Shown: positions 41,793 through 54,207 of the stretch, piece after piece
How the letters are laid out: each line of letters begins with the position of its first letter
Position numbering within the stretch: the first letter of the stretch is position 1
Origin: Modicisalibacter tunisiensis
Lineage (GTDB): Bacteria; Pseudomonadota; Gammaproteobacteria; Pseudomonadales; Halomonadaceae
Reading direction: 5' to 3'
NCBI RefSeq assembly: GCF_020148005.1
Contig: NZ_JAGXFD010000001.1
Span: 2,011,739-2,075,738 of the forward strand
DNA length: 64,000 nt
Program-made: the position numbers and the translations under genes
The notes under the pieces: generated by a model
What the model saw: only the letters and a program-made list of their open reading frames with translations
Databases searched by the model: none
Told to the model about the DNA's origin: nothing

Positions 41793-41950
41793 CCCGGGGT
41801 GGCATGACAGGGCGCGGCCGGGGCCGGGAAGGCGGTCGTCGCCCGGAACGGGGCACCAGTTTACGCATCGCCCCGGCGGCTTGCACCCGCCCGCGGTGGT
41901 CCAGGGCAAGGCAGCACGAGTGTGACTAAGGACGGTTAAAGGAGAGGCCG

Positions 41951-43615
41951 ATGAGCACCACGATGATCGATCAGCACCCCGCCTGGCAGGCACTGCGCGA
42001 ACATGCCGACACGATGCGCGACATCCACCTGGCGACCCTGTTCCGGGAGCCGGGGCGCTATCCCGATTTCAGCCGCCGGGCCGCCGGGCTGATGCTCGAT
42101 CTGTCCAAGCAGCGCTGGCGCCACGAGACGCTCGACAAGCTGCTCGACCTGGCGCGTGCCGCGGGCGTGCCCGAGGCGATCGCTCGCCTGCTGGCCGGCG
42201 AGCGGGTCAACATCAGCGAGGATCGCCCGGCGTTGCACACCGCGCTGCGCCTGCCGGCGGAGGCGCGCCTGGTGGTCGACGGCGAGGACGTGGTGCCGGC
42301 CGTGCACGCCACCCTCGACAGGATGGCGCACATCGTCGAGCAGTGCCATGCCGGGCAGTGGCGGGGCGCCACCGGCAAGGCGGTGACCGACGTGGTCAAC
42401 CTCGGGGTCGGCGGTTCCGACCTGGGACCCCTGATGGTCTCCCACGCCCTGGCCGACTATCGCCCCCGCGACATCCATCCGCTCGAGGTGCACTTCGCCT
42501 CGACCATGGACGGCTCCCAGCTCGCCGACTACCTGACGCGCTTCAACCCGGAGACGACGCTGTTCGTGCTGTCGTCGAAGTCGTTCACCACCGTCGATAC
42601 CCTGTCCAACGCCCGCACCGCCCAGGACTGGCTGATGAGCCATCTGGTCAACGGCGACGGCGACCGGGACCTGGTCCAGCGCCAGCACTTCATCGGCGTC
42701 TCGGCCAGCCCCGAGAAGATGAGCGAGTGGGGCATCGCCGAGCGCAATCAGCTGGAGTTCTGGGAGTGGGTCGGTGGCCGCTACTCGCTGTGGGGCGCCA
42801 TCGGCCTGCCGATCGCCCTGGCGGTGGGGATGGACAACTTCCGCGCGCTGCTCGCCGGTGCCCACGCCATGGACCGGCATTTCGCCGAGGCCGAGCTCGA
42901 GTCCAACCTGCCGGTGCTGCTGGCGCTGGCGGGTATCTGGAACAACAATTTCCTCGATATTCGCGCCCATTCGATTCTGCCCTACGACGGTCGCCTGGAG
43001 TTCTTCGCCAGCTACCTCGAGCAGCTGGAGATGGAGTCCAACGGCAAGTCGGTGACCAACCACGGCGAGCTCACGCGCTATTCGACCTGCCCGGTGCTCT
43101 GGGGGCAGCTGGGTCCCAATGCCCAGCACGCCTTCTACCAGCTGCTGCACCAGGGGACCCAGGCGGTGGAGTGCGATTTCATCGCGCCGATGCGCCGCTA
43201 CGACCGCGTCGAGGACGAGGCGACCCGCCGGCATCTCAAGAACCAGCATCGTCTGACCCTGGCCAACTGCTTCGCCCAGTCGCGGGTGCTGATGCTGGGC
43301 GACGAGGCAATCGATGACGACGGCCCGCGGCCGAGTCACAAGCGTTACCGGGGCAACCAGCCGTCGACCACGGTACTGCTCGAGCGGCTGACTCCCGAGA
43401 CCCTGGGGTCGCTGATCGCGCTCTACGAGCACAAGGTCTTCGTCCAGGCGACGATCTGGGACATCAACCCCTTCGACCAGTGGGGGGTGGAACTGGGCAA
43501 GAAGATCGCCACCCAGACCGAGCGTGTGCTGGCCTCCCGCGAGGGCGTCGAGGCCCTCGACGAATCCAGTCGTGGCCTGATCGAGGCGGTCTGGGAGGCG
43601 GAGTCGCGCAATTGA
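41951..43615 (+). CDS. pgi: Glucose-6-phosphate isomerase
   Basis: Interconverts glucose-6-phosphate and fructose-6-phosphate. 554 residues, standard for the bacterial type. Motifs: DVVNLGVGGSDLGPLM (about 142-157), SKSFTTVDTLSNA (substrate phosphate binding), GGRYSLWGAIGLP, NAQHAFYQLLHQGTQ with the catalytic His, and KVFVQATIWDINPFDQWGVELGK (split: KVFVQATIWDINPF, DQWGVELGK). ATG 41951 with AGGAGA 6 bases upstream. Followed 27 bases later by yqiA, but likely a separate functional unit. Confidence 0.97.
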   Translation: MSTTMIDQHPAWQALREHADTMRDIHLATLFREPGRYPDFSRRAAGLMLDLSKQRWRHETLDKLLDLARAAGVPEAIARLLAGERVNISEDRPALHTALRLPAEARLVVDGEDVVPAVHATLDRMAHIVEQCHAGQWRGATGKAVTDVVNLGVGGSDLGPLMVSHALADYRPRDIHPLEVHFASTMDGSQLADYLTRFNPETTLFVLSSKSFTTVDTLSNARTAQDWLMSHLVNGDGDRDLVQRQHFIGVSASPEKMSEWGIAERNQLEFWEWVGGRYSLWGAIGLPIALAVGMDNFRALLAGAHAMDRHFAEAELESNLPVLLALAGIWNNNFLDIRAHSILPYDGRLEFFASYLEQLEMESNGKSVTNHGELTRYSTCPVLWGQLGPNAQHAFYQLLHQGTQAVECDFIAPMRRYDRVEDEATRRHLKNQHRLTLANCFAQSRVLMLGDEAIDDDGPRPSHKRYRGNQPSTTVLLERLTPETLGSLIALYEHKVFVQATIWDINPFDQWGVELGKKIATQTERVLASREGVEALDESSRGLIEAVWEAESRN

Positions 43616-43642
43616 TGCTGTTTATCCATCCAGGTTTTGGGT

Positions 43643-46203
<2,561 letters not shown>

Positions 46204-46226
46204 TCCCTTCGGGGAGCTGCAAGCGT

Positions 46227-46293
46227 TAAGCCGTAAGCTGTAAGAAAAGTCCGTCGATCATGGAGTGGCTTGCCGCTTCAAGCTTACGGCTTA
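46227..46293. repeat. TAAGC-type inverted repeat between parE and parC
   Basis: TAAGCCGTAAGCT (46227-46239) and AGCTTACGGCTTA (46281-46293) form a perfect 13-bp dyad with a 41-nt loop. The left arm continues GTAAG. A related tandem, TAAGCGGTAAGCGATAAGCT, lies at 54179-54198. Confidence 0.7.
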
Positions 46294-46365
46294 CCGCTCT
46301 TCCCGGACGTATCGTGCGGGCACCGCCCGCGAAGTTTCCATGATGGCAGACAGGGCCCCGTACCC

Positions 46366-48621
46366 ATGACCATGGATATCCACGTGGAGGAAGGCGACGT
46401 CGAACGCCTTTCCCTGAAGGAATACACCGAGAAGGCGTATCTCGACTATTCGATGTACGTGATTCTCGATCGCGCGCTGCCGCACGTCGGCGACGGCATG
46501 AAGCCGGTCCAGCGGCGCATCATCTACGCCATGCGCGAGCTGTCGCTGACCGCCAACGCCAAGTACAAGAAGTCGGCGCGTACCGTCGGCGACGTGCTGG
46601 GCAAGTTCCACCCCCACGGCGACAGCGCCTGCTACGAGGCGATGGTGCTGATGGCGCAGCCGTTCAGCTACCGGTATCCGCTGGTCGACGGCCAGGGCAA
46701 CTGGGGCAGCCCCGACGATCCCAAGTCGTTCGCGGCGATGCGCTACACCGAGGCGCGGCTGTCCAGGTTCTCCGAGGTGCTGCTCGGCGAGCTCGGTCAG
46801 GGCACCGTCGACTGGATGCCCAACTTCGACGGCACCCTGAACGAGCCGGCGGTGCTGCCGGCGCGCCTGCCGCACGTGCTGCTCAACGGCGCCACCGGCA
46901 TCGCGGTGGGCATGGCCACCGACATCCCGCCGCACAACGTCCACGAGGTGGTCGAGGCGACCTGTCATCTGCTGCGCCACCCCGAGGCCACGGTCGGCGA
47001 TCTCGTCGCCCACGTCCCGGCCCCGGACTTTCCCACCGAGGCGGAGATCATTTCCTCGCGGGCCGACCTCGCCAAGCTCTACGAGAGCGGCCGCGGCTCG
47101 GTGAAGCTGCGCGCCCGCTACAGCCTGGAGGAGGGCAGCGTGGTGATCACCGCGCTGCCCTACCAGGTCAGCGGGGCCAAGGTGCTCGAACAGATCGCCG
47201 ACCAGATGCAGAAGAAGAAGCTGCCGATGGTCGCCGACCTGCGCGACGAGTCGACCCACGAGACGCCCACGCGGCTGGTCATCGAGCCGCGTTCCAGCCG
47301 TGTCGATATCGAGTCGCTGATGGCGCATCTGTTCGCCACCACCGATCTCGAGAAGAACGTGCGCGTCAATCTCAACGTCATCGGCCTCGACGGCCGCCCG
47401 CGGGTGCTGTCGCTGGCCGAGATGCTCGGCGAGTGGCTGCGCTACCGGCGGGCCACGGTGCGCCGGCGGCTCGAGCACCGGCTGGGCAAGGTCGAGGATC
47501 GCCTGCACATTCTCGAGGGCCTGCTCGCCGCCTACCTCAACATCGACGAGGTGATCCGCATCATCCGCGAGGAGGACGAGCCCAAGCCGGCGCTGATCGA
47601 GGCCTTCGGCATTTCCGAGCGCCAGGCCGAGGCGATCCTCGAGCTGCGCCTGCGCCACCTGGCGCGTCTCGAGGAGATGAAGATCCGCGGCGAGCAGGAT
47701 GACCTCCAGGCCGAGCGCGAGCGACTCAAGGAGCTGCTCGGCAACGACGCGGCGCTCACCGACCTGATCGAGGAGGAACTGCGCGAGGCCGATCGCGAGT
47801 ACGGTGACCCGCGCCGCTCGCCGATCGTCGAGCGCGAGGAGGCCCGCGCGCTGTCCGAGGTCGAGCTGATGGGCGCCGACCCGGTCACCGTGGTGCTCTC
47901 CGAGAAGGGCTGGATCCGCAGCGCCAAGGGCCACGAGATCGACCCGGCGGGGCTCTCCTACAAGGCCGGGGACCGCTTTCATCTGGCGGCGCGCGGCAAG
48001 ACCAACCAGCCGCTGGTGCTGCTCGATGACAGCGGGCGCGCCTATACGCTGAGCGCGCACAACCTGCCCAGCGCCCGCAGCCAGGGCGAGCCGATCACCG
48101 GGCGCATCAACCCTGCCGCCGGTGCGCACATGGTGGGCGTGCTGCTGGCGCCGCCCGAGACCCGCTATCTGCTGGCCTCCGATGGCGGCTACGGGTTCTG
48201 TACCTCGCTGGAGGCCCTGACCGGCAAGAACAAGGCCGGCAAGGCGGTGCTCAGCGTGCCCAAGGGCTGCAACGTCCTGCCGCCGCGCCGGGTGCCGGAG
48301 TCGGCCGAGGGAGCCCGGGTCGCGGTGGTGTCCAACGAGGGACGGCTGCTGGTCTTCGAGCTCGATCAACTGCCGGAGATGGCCAAGGGCAAGGGCAACA
48401 AGATGCTCGACATTCCCGGTGCGCGTGCCGCGCGGCGCGAGGAGTTCGTCCGCGACTGGATCGTGCTGGCCCCCGGCGCGCCGCTGGTCGTGCAGGCCGG
48501 CAAGCGCAAGCTGACCCTGAAGCCCGACGATCTGGCGTATTATGCCGGTGAGCGTGGCCGGCGCGGCAGCAAGCTGCCCCGCGGCTTCCAGAAGGTCGAC
48601 CGGCTCGAGACGGACGCCTGA
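46366..48621 (+). CDS. parC: DNA topoisomerase IV subunit A
   Basis: DNA-cleaving subunit of topoisomerase IV; 751 residues (E. coli 752). The catalytic Tyr is in [11 protein letters not shown]. The quinolone-resistance region [20 protein letters not shown] carries the wild-type Ser and Glu. [20 protein letters not shown] and the C-terminal beta-pinwheel (from about residue 500) complete the fold. ATG 46366 (or 46372, two codons on) is chosen by homology: the frame is open for 32 more codons upstream through the repeat, which is not coding. The ribosome site is weak. Confidence 0.97.
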   Translation: MTMDIHVEEGDVERLSLKEYTEKAYLDYSMYVILDRALPHVGDGMKPVQRRIIYAMRELSLTANAKYKKSARTVGDVLGKFHPHGDSACYEAMVLMAQPFSYRYPLVDGQGNWGSPDDPKSFAAMRYTEARLSRFSEVLLGELGQGTVDWMPNFDGTLNEPAVLPARLPHVLLNGATGIAVGMATDIPPHNVHEVVEATCHLLRHPEATVGDLVAHVPAPDFPTEAEIISSRADLAKLYESGRGSVKLRARYSLEEGSVVITALPYQVSGAKVLEQIADQMQKKKLPMVADLRDESTHETPTRLVIEPRSSRVDIESLMAHLFATTDLEKNVRVNLNVIGLDGRPRVLSLAEMLGEWLRYRRATVRRRLEHRLGKVEDRLHILEGLLAAYLNIDEVIRIIREEDEPKPALIEAFGISERQAEAILELRLRHLARLEEMKIRGEQDDLQAERERLKELLGNDAALTDLIEEELREADREYGDPRRSPIVEREEARALSEVELMGADPVTVVLSEKGWIRSAKGHEIDPAGLSYKAGDRFHLAARGKTNQPLVLLDDSGRAYTLSAHNLPSARSQGEPITGRINPAAGAHMVGVLLAPPETRYLLASDGGYGFCTSLEALTGKNKAGKAVLSVPKGCNVLPPRRVPESAEGARVAVVSNEGRLLVFELDQLPEMAKGKGNKMLDIPGARAARREEFVRDWIVLAPGAPLVVQAGKRKLTLKPDDLAYYAGERGRRGSKLPRGFQKVDRLETDA

Positions 48622-48626
48622 GAGAC

Positions 48627-48651
48627 GGGCCGCGGGGCTCGCCCGCGGCCC
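48627..48651 (+). terminator. GC hairpin between parC and serB
   Basis: GGGCCGCGGG (48627-48636), loop GCTCG, CCCGCGGCCC (48642-48651). Perfect 10-bp stem 5 bases after the parC stop, but no U tract, so termination is uncertain. Confidence 0.4.
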
Positions 48652-48684
48652 GGGGCGTGTCGCGACTCATGATGTGAGGATGCA

Positions 48685-49905
48685 ATGACACAACGATTTC
48701 TGATCCGTGCCACGGGCAGCGCCACGCCCGGCCAGCTGGCCGGGCTGGGCAAGGCGCTGGCCACCTGCGGCGCGCGGCTGCTGGACATCAACCAGAGCGT
48801 GACCTTCGGCATCGTCGACTTCGAGGCGCTGGTGGGCCTCGATCACGACGCCAGCCTCGAGGCCACGCTGGCCGAGGCCGGCGACCACCTGGGGCTCGAC
48901 GTCCAGGCCATCCAGGTCGCCGCCGAGGACTATCATCGCTGGAGCGCCCAGGCCAGCCGGCCCCGGCTGATTCTCACCCTGCTGGCGCCGCGCCTGCCGG
49001 CGGGGATTCTCGCCGAGGTCGGCGCACTGACCGCCGAGCACGGCCTGACCGTGGAACTGATCCACCGCCTGTCGGGGCGTGAGCCGCTGGGCGGCACCCC
49101 GCTGGACGGCGAGGTGCCCGAGCACGGTGCCTGCGTGGAGTGCTGGCTGCGCGGCGAGGAAGTCGATCTCGAGGCTCTGCGAGAGCGGGCGCTGGCGCTG
49201 GGCGCCATGCACGGCGTGGACATCGCCATCCAGGAGGACTCGATCTGGCGGCGGCATCGTCGGCTGATCTGCTTCGACATGGATTCGACGCTGATCCAGA
49301 CCGAGGTGATCGACGAGCTGGCGCGACGCCACGGCGTCTTCGAGGAGGTGGCCGCGGTCACCGAACGCGCCATGCGCGGCGAGCTGGATTTCCAGCAGAG
49401 CTTTCGCGAGCGCATGGCCAGGCTCCGGGGGCTCGACGAGTCGGTGCTGGCCGAGATCGCCGAGAGCCTGCCGCTGATGGACGGCCTCGAGCGGTTGATG
49501 GCCCACCTCAAGCGGCTGGGCTATCGCACGGTGATCCTCTCCGGCGGCTTCACGTATTTCGCCCGCCACCTCCAGCAACGCCTGGGGTTCGACGAGATTC
49601 ATGCCAACGAGCTGGTGATCGAGAACGGCAAGGTGACCGGCGAGGTGCGCGAGCCGATCGTCGATGCCGATCGCAAGGCGGCGCTGCTCGCCGAGATCGC
49701 CGAGCGCGAGGGGCTGCGCCTCGAGCAGACCATCGCCGTGGGCGATGGCGCCAACGACCTCAAGATGCTGGCCACCGCCGGGCTGGGCATCGCCTTTCGG
49801 GCCAAGCCGCTGGTGCGCCAGCAGGCCCGGCAGTCGATCTCCACGCTGGGCATCGATGCCGTGCTCTATCTGATCGGCTATCGCCACGGGGACCTGGAAG
49901 CCTGA
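48685..49905 (+). CDS. serB: Phosphoserine phosphatase
   Basis: Last step of serine synthesis: phosphoserine to serine. 406 residues. Two N-terminal ACT-like regulatory segments (about 1-80 and 95-165) are found in long SerB forms. The HAD core has CFDMDSTLIQTEVIDELA (Asp nucleophile about 195), ILSGGFTYFA and VGDGANDLKML. Start ATG 48685 with GAGGA 5 bases before. parC-serB adjacency is also seen in Pseudomonas. Confidence 0.96.
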   Translation: MTQRFLIRATGSATPGQLAGLGKALATCGARLLDINQSVTFGIVDFEALVGLDHDASLEATLAEAGDHLGLDVQAIQVAAEDYHRWSAQASRPRLILTLLAPRLPAGILAEVGALTAEHGLTVELIHRLSGREPLGGTPLDGEVPEHGACVECWLRGEEVDLEALRERALALGAMHGVDIAIQEDSIWRRHRRLICFDMDSTLIQTEVIDELARRHGVFEEVAAVTERAMRGELDFQQSFRERMARLRGLDESVLAEIAESLPLMDGLERLMAHLKRLGYRTVILSGGFTYFARHLQQRLGFDEIHANELVIENGKVTGEVREPIVDADRKAALLAEIAEREGLRLEQTIAVGDGANDLKMLATAGLGIAFRAKPLVRQQARQSISTLGIDAVLYLIGYRHGDLEA

Positions 49906-49986
49906 TTTCGTGGCCTGATCACCCACTCATCGGGAGCGGCCGCGTCAGGGAGGCCGGGCCGCTCCGTCCCGACGGGAAACACATCC

Positions 49987-51702
49987 ATGGAGACACTCAG
50001 CGAGACACCGACCCAGGTGGTCGATCATCCGCGGGAAATCGCCGACATGCTCGAGGGGCTGACGCAGCCCGGCGATATCTCGCTGATCTTCGAGGACCGG
50101 GCGTCGGTGCCGCACTCCGTTCTGCTGGTCGAGTACCAGGAAGGCGAGCACCTGATACTCGACGTGACGGCGGTGCCGGAGGTGGCCAGCGGTCTGGTGG
50201 CGGAGCGTCCGTTCCGGTTGTCGGGGCAGGCAAGCGGGGCGATGGTCTCGACCCACCCGATGACGGCAAGCCCCATGAACGTCACGCCCGGACGCCTGCG
50301 CTTCTGGTGCCCGTACCCCGAAACGCTCGACGTCTGGCACCGCCGCCATGCCTTCCGGGCCGAACTCAGGTCGGGCATGCAGGTGCCCGTGGAGATCACG
50401 CTCGACACCGGCGAGACGACGCGCACGATCCGCGGTGAGCTGCTGAATCTCTCGCTGGGCGGCTGCCTGCTGCAGCTGCCCCTCGGTGCGGCGGTGCACC
50501 TGGAGCAGGGCCAGACGCTCGATCAGGTCGTGGCGATCTTCCCCAGCGGCCAGCGCCTCGAGGCACGCGGCGAGGTGCGTCACGTCACCTCGGATGATCG
50601 CTGGCAGCGGGCGCTGGTCGGCTTTGCCTTCGACGACACGGCACCGCGTTTCGAGCGTCTGGTGTGGTATCTGGTCAAGGAGATCGAACGCGAGAGCGCC
50701 CGGGACGCCGTCAACGGCCGCAACCTGGCGCCGTCGCCGCTGTTCCAGGCGCCCGCCGACAAGGCGGCGTCGCTGGCGGCCCAGACCGCCACCGAGACAC
50801 GCTATGCCACGCCCATGGCGCGCCGTCTGGCCAAGGTGGCCGACCTGATCAATGCTCAGGTGCTCGAGCTCAAGCAGGGCCAGCGCGTGGACAGCGCCCG
50901 GCTGTCGAAGGCCAGCGACCTGCTGCTGAGCCTGCTGGAGCAGGACCGCGAGGCGGTACTGTTCGCGACCGGCTGCCTGCATCGCGAGCCGGTGATCGTG
51001 CAGCACGGCATCACCGTGGCCGCGCGACTGGCCGACCTGGTGGCCAGCCGCCAGGTCCCGCGCGAGCTGCTCAAGGCGGTCGTGGCCACGGCGCTGGTGC
51101 ACGACCTGGGCAAGGCGCTGCTGCCCGATGCGCTGCTGGCCGCCCGGCAGCTCGACGAGGCGCAGTACCGGCAGCTGACGGAACACGTCGAGACGCTGCG
51201 CGAGCGCCTCGGCGAGTGTCGCTGGCTGGCGCCGGACGTCATCAGGAGCGTGGTCGTCGAGATCAACGAGCGCCTCGACGGCAGCGGCTATCCGCGGGGG
51301 CTGTCGGGCGAGGCGCTGTCGACGCTGGGCCGGGCCGCCGCGGTGGTCGACGTCATGGATGCCATGGCGCGGCGCCGCCCGGACCGCCCCGCCCGGGGCA
51401 TCGAGGCCATCTATCGCCACCTGCTGACCCACGGCGAGCAGTTCGATTCCCAGTGGGCGCAGCGCTATATCCGCCGCTTCGGCCTGCAGCCGATCGGCAG
51501 CCTGGTGGCCTATACCAGCGGCGCGGTCGGCTGGGTCCATCGGCTCGACGAGAAGGGCAACCCGGCGCTGGTGCACGTGGTGCGCAACCGCTTCACGCCT
51601 GACCGGCGCCTGGACCAGTGGGCCCGGGGGCGCGAGATCGAGCGCCTGGGGCGCTTCGAGCAGCTGCTCGACCCGGAGGGCGAAGGCTTGACCCCCTGCT
51701 AA
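49987..51702 (+). CDS. YcgR-like PilZ protein fused to a degenerate HD-GYP domain
   Basis: 571 residues with an unusual plan. A YcgR-type N-terminal domain (about 10-105) and a PilZ domain (about 117-235) have the full c-di-GMP-binding set RRHAFR (119-124) and NLSLGG (154-159). From about 335 an HD-GYP-like domain follows: His340, HD at 372-373, His400 and GYP at 434-436 are present, but the HHE motif before DGSGYP reads INE (426-428), losing two metal-binding His. So c-di-GMP binding looks intact while phosphodiesterase activity is doubtful. No membrane segment. ATG 49987; it stands alone between serB and a small gene. It may be an effector that senses c-di-GMP and acts by protein contact. 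Confidence 0.85.
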   Translation: METLSETPTQVVDHPREIADMLEGLTQPGDISLIFEDRASVPHSVLLVEYQEGEHLILDVTAVPEVASGLVAERPFRLSGQASGAMVSTHPMTASPMNVTPGRLRFWCPYPETLDVWHRRHAFRAELRSGMQVPVEITLDTGETTRTIRGELLNLSLGGCLLQLPLGAAVHLEQGQTLDQVVAIFPSGQRLEARGEVRHVTSDDRWQRALVGFAFDDTAPRFERLVWYLVKEIERESARDAVNGRNLAPSPLFQAPADKAASLAAQTATETRYATPMARRLAKVADLINAQVLELKQGQRVDSARLSKASDLLLSLLEQDREAVLFATGCLHREPVIVQHGITVAARLADLVASRQVPRELLKAVVATALVHDLGKALLPDALLAARQLDEAQYRQLTEHVETLRERLGECRWLAPDVIRSVVVEINERLDGSGYPRGLSGEALSTLGRAAAVVDVMDAMARRRPDRPARGIEAIYRHLLTHGEQFDSQWAQRYIRRFGLQPIGSLVAYTSGAVGWVHRLDEKGNPALVHVVRNRFTPDRRLDQWARGREIERLGRFEQLLDPEGEGLTPC

Positions 51703-51779
51703 GGCGCGGTCGCGATGGGCGAACCGGGGACGAGCAGGCTACAGTGAAGGCATCGCCACAGACTTTCCAAGAGGCTGCC

Positions 51780-52031
51780 ATGACCTATTCGCCCGATGTT
51801 CTCGATGCGCTCAATCTGCTCTGCCTGTTCAATCTCGACACGCGCCAGGAGGGCCTCAAGGTCCACGGCTCGGCGGATCCGGACCGGGTGGCGGCGGCGC
51901 GTCGCCTGTACGATCAGGGGCTGGTGACCCAGGCCGACGGCGGTTACCTGACCGAGAGAGGGCGCGAGGCGGCGGAACAGGCGCAGGCGCTGTGGCGGTT
52001 GCTGGTGGCAGAGCCGGTGACCACGGGGTGA
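51780..52031 (+). CDS. Small conserved protein, TIGR02647 type
   Basis: 83 residues. FNLDTRQEGLKVHGSADPD, YDQGLVTQADGGYLTERGREAAEQ (split: YDQGLVTQADGGYL, GREAAEQAQ) match from memory a small family (TIGR02647) of Pseudomonas, Vibrio and relatives with a winged-helix look. No function is known to me. ATG 51780 has AAGAGG 5 bases before. It follows the PilZ/HD-GYP gene by 77 bases. Confidence 0.8.
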   Translation: MTYSPDVLDALNLLCLFNLDTRQEGLKVHGSADPDRVAAARRLYDQGLVTQADGGYLTERGREAAEQAQALWRLLVAEPVTTG

Positions 52032-52097
52032 GGCCGGGCTGCCCCCCGACGCCCTCGTCAGGGCCGGCCGCGATTGCCTTGGCTGGGCGGGGTGGAG

Positions 52098-52126
52098 TTG
52101 ACAAGCCCCGCGGGAATTGATTTCTT
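52098..52126 (+). promoter_or_regulatory. Possible leuA promoter
   Basis: A perfect -35 TTGACA (52098-52103) is followed at 17 bases by TTTCTT (52121-52126), a weak -10. The predicted start would fall at about 52133, on the ATG of the leader peptide itself, which would make that peptide leaderless. Confidence 0.4.
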
Positions 52127-52132
52127 GAGGCC

Positions 52133-52195
52133 ATGACACACGGTATTGCGACTTTCTCACTAGCGTCACGACTACGCCTGCGCGCCGGCCTCTGA
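52133..52195 (+). CDS. Putative leuA leader peptide
   Basis: A 20-codon ORF, MTHGIATFSLASRLRLRAGL, ending in TGA 52193-52195. Four Leu codons lie in its second half, two of them CTA, which is rare in this GC-rich window. GAGG stands only 2-3 bases before the ATG. Together with the terminator hairpin at 52363-52394 it suggests transcription attenuation of leuA by charged tRNA-Leu. Confidence 0.45.
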   Translation: MTHGIATFSLASRLRLRAGL

Positions 52196-52362
52196 AGCCG
52201 AAGCGAGGCGTGTTGCCGTCCGGACGTTCAGCCAATCACGAGAAAGCCCCATGCCGCTCCATCCTTTCCGATACCCCATGACGACCGTCACCCCGACGCC
52301 GAGCGCGGCCCCTGTCGCGCGCGTCGCCGGCCGGTGCGCGGAACGTGTCGAGCCCGCCAGCC

Positions 52363-52394
52363 ACGCCCCGCCGACGATGCCGTCGGCGGGGCGT
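52363..52394 (+). terminator. Terminator-like hairpin in the leuA leader (attenuator candidate)
   Basis: ACGCCCCGCCGAC (52363-52375) pairs perfectly with GTCGGCGGGGCGT (52382-52394), loop GATGCC; TGCCGTTG follows, a weak U tract. It lies 57 bases before the leuA ATG. The rest of the 419-base gap (52032-52450) holds the promoter and leader peptide and no other gene. Confidence 0.55.
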
Positions 52395-52450
52395 TGCCGT
52401 TGTGGCCCGGCTCGCGCGTCCCGTCGTCGTCACGCCGAGGAGACTACGCC

Positions 52451-54160
52451 ATGATGTTGCCCGATCCGTCCGTCAAGTATCGTCCCTTCGAGGCCGTCGA
52501 TCTGCCCGATCGCCAGTGGCCCAGTCGCCGGCTGACCCAGCCGCCGCAGTGGTGCAGCGTCGACATGCGCGACGGCAATCAGGCGCTGATCGATCCCATG
52601 GACCTGGAGCGCAAGCGGCGCTTCTTCGAGCTGCTGGTGCAGATCGGTTTCAAGCAGATCGAGGTGGGCTTCCCCTCGGCCTCGCAGATCGACTTCGATT
52701 ACGTGCGCGAGCTGATCGACAACGACCGGGTGCCCGACGACGTGACCATCCAGGTGCTGACCCAGGCGCGTCCGCACCTGATCGATCGCACCTTCGAGGC
52801 GCTCAAGGGGGCCAAGCGGGCCATCGTTCACGTCTACAACGCCACCGACCCGGTGTTCCGGCAGGTGGTGTTCGGCGTCGACAAGGCCGAGTGCATCCAG
52901 ATCGCCACCGACGCCACCACGCTGATCAAGCAGCGCATGGCCGAGCATCCGGAGACCGAGTGGACCTTTCAGTACTCGCCGGAGCTGTTCACCTCCACGG
53001 AGCTGGACTTCGCCGTGCAGATCGTCGACGCGGTCAGCGCCACCTACGGCCCGACGCCCGACAAGCCGATGATCGTCAACCTGCCGGCCACCGTGGAAAT
53101 CGCCACGCCCAACCATTACGCCGATCAGATCGAGTGGTTCTGCCGGCATGTGGCGCGGCGCGACAGCCTGATCGTCAGCCTGCACCCGCACAACGACCGC
53201 GGCACCGGCGTCGCCGCGGCGGAGCTGGGGGTGATGGCCGGCGCCGATCGGGTCGAGGGTACGCTGTTCGGCAATGGCGAGCGGACCGGCAACGTCGACA
53301 TCGTCACCCTGGCGATGAACCTCTATACCCAGGGCGTGCATCCGGGGCTCGACTTCTCGAACATCACGCCGGTCATGCGCGAGGTGGAACACTGCAACCA
53401 GCTGCCGGTGCATCCGCGCCACCCCTATGTGGGCGACCTGGTGTTCACGGCGTTCTCCGGCTCGCACCAGGATGCCATCAAGAAGGGCATGGCCGAGCGC
53501 CGCGACAACCCCGAGGGCATCTGGGCCGTGCCCTATCTGCCCATCGACCCGCTCGACGTGGGCCGCACCTACGAGGCGGTGATCCGCGTCAACAGCCAGT
53601 CGGGCAAGGGCGGCGTGGCCTACCTGCTCGAGGAGGAGTACGGCATCGAGCTGCCGCGCCGGCTGTCCATCGAGTTCAGCCAGGTGGTGCAGGCGGTGGC
53701 CGAGCGTACCGGCCGCGAGATCACCGCGGAGATGATCTATCAGGCCTTCGCCGATGAATATCTGGCGGCGGATTCCCACTACCGCCTGCTGCATCATCGC
53801 CTGAGCTCCGAAGGCGACGGGCCGCGCCTGCAGCTCGAGGCGACGCTGGCCGTCGACGGTGACACCCGCGAGGTGCGCGGCATCGCCAATGGGCCGCTGG
53901 ATGCCTTCGTCAAGGCGCTGGCCGCCGACGGCCGCGACATCGAGATCATCGATTACCACGAGCACGCCCGTGGTCAGGGGTCCGACGCCGAGGCGATCGC
54001 CTACGTGGAGGTACGCATCGCGGACCGGTCGGTGTTCGGCGTGGGCATCGACGAGAGCATCACCAGCGCATCGATGAAGGCCGTGCTGGGGGCGATCAAC
54101 CGCCACCTGACCGCCGACCAGGCCGTGGCGCCCAACGTCACCGCCGAAACGCTGGCTTGA
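52451..54160 (+). CDS. leuA: 2-Isopropylmalate synthase (long LeuA type)
   Basis: First committed step of leucine synthesis: condenses 2-oxoisovalerate and acetyl-CoA. 569 residues, the long LeuA form of Pseudomonas and actinobacteria, ending in a regulatory LeuA allosteric domain (about 435-560). Motifs: [16 protein letters not shown] (metal Asp and Arg in the DMRDGNQ motif, about 33-39), [21 protein letters not shown] with metal-binding His, and [22 protein letters not shown] 52451 has AGGAG 8 bases before (a second ATG follows directly). The upstream leader suggests attenuation. A terminator follows. Confidence 0.96.
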   Translation: MMLPDPSVKYRPFEAVDLPDRQWPSRRLTQPPQWCSVDMRDGNQALIDPMDLERKRRFFELLVQIGFKQIEVGFPSASQIDFDYVRELIDNDRVPDDVTIQVLTQARPHLIDRTFEALKGAKRAIVHVYNATDPVFRQVVFGVDKAECIQIATDATTLIKQRMAEHPETEWTFQYSPELFTSTELDFAVQIVDAVSATYGPTPDKPMIVNLPATVEIATPNHYADQIEWFCRHVARRDSLIVSLHPHNDRGTGVAAAELGVMAGADRVEGTLFGNGERTGNVDIVTLAMNLYTQGVHPGLDFSNITPVMREVEHCNQLPVHPRHPYVGDLVFTAFSGSHQDAIKKGMAERRDNPEGIWAVPYLPIDPLDVGRTYEAVIRVNSQSGKGGVAYLLEEEYGIELPRRLSIEFSQVVQAVAERTGREITAEMIYQAFADEYLAADSHYRLLHHRLSSEGDGPRLQLEATLAVDGDTREVRGIANGPLDAFVKALAADGRDIEIIDYHEHARGQGSDAEAIAYVEVRIADRSVFGVGIDESITSASMKAVLGAINRHLTADQAVAPNVTAETLA

Positions 54161-54178
54161 ACCGAGTTCAGGCAGCAG

Positions 54179-54198
54179 TAAGCGGTAAGCGATAAGCT
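54179..54198. repeat. TAAGC-type repeat after leuA
   Basis: TAAGCGGTAAGCGATAAGCT: three TAAGC units in tandem with 2-base spacers, of the same kind as the arms at 46227-46293. Lies between the leuA stop and its terminator. Confidence 0.6.
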
Positions 54199-54207
54199 GG
54201 CAGTAAT

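Noticed and set aside
46291-48369. 692-codon open frame on the minus strand opposite parC
   Set aside because: Composition follows the GC-rich codon pattern of parC in mirror; no recognisable motif, and parC is certain.
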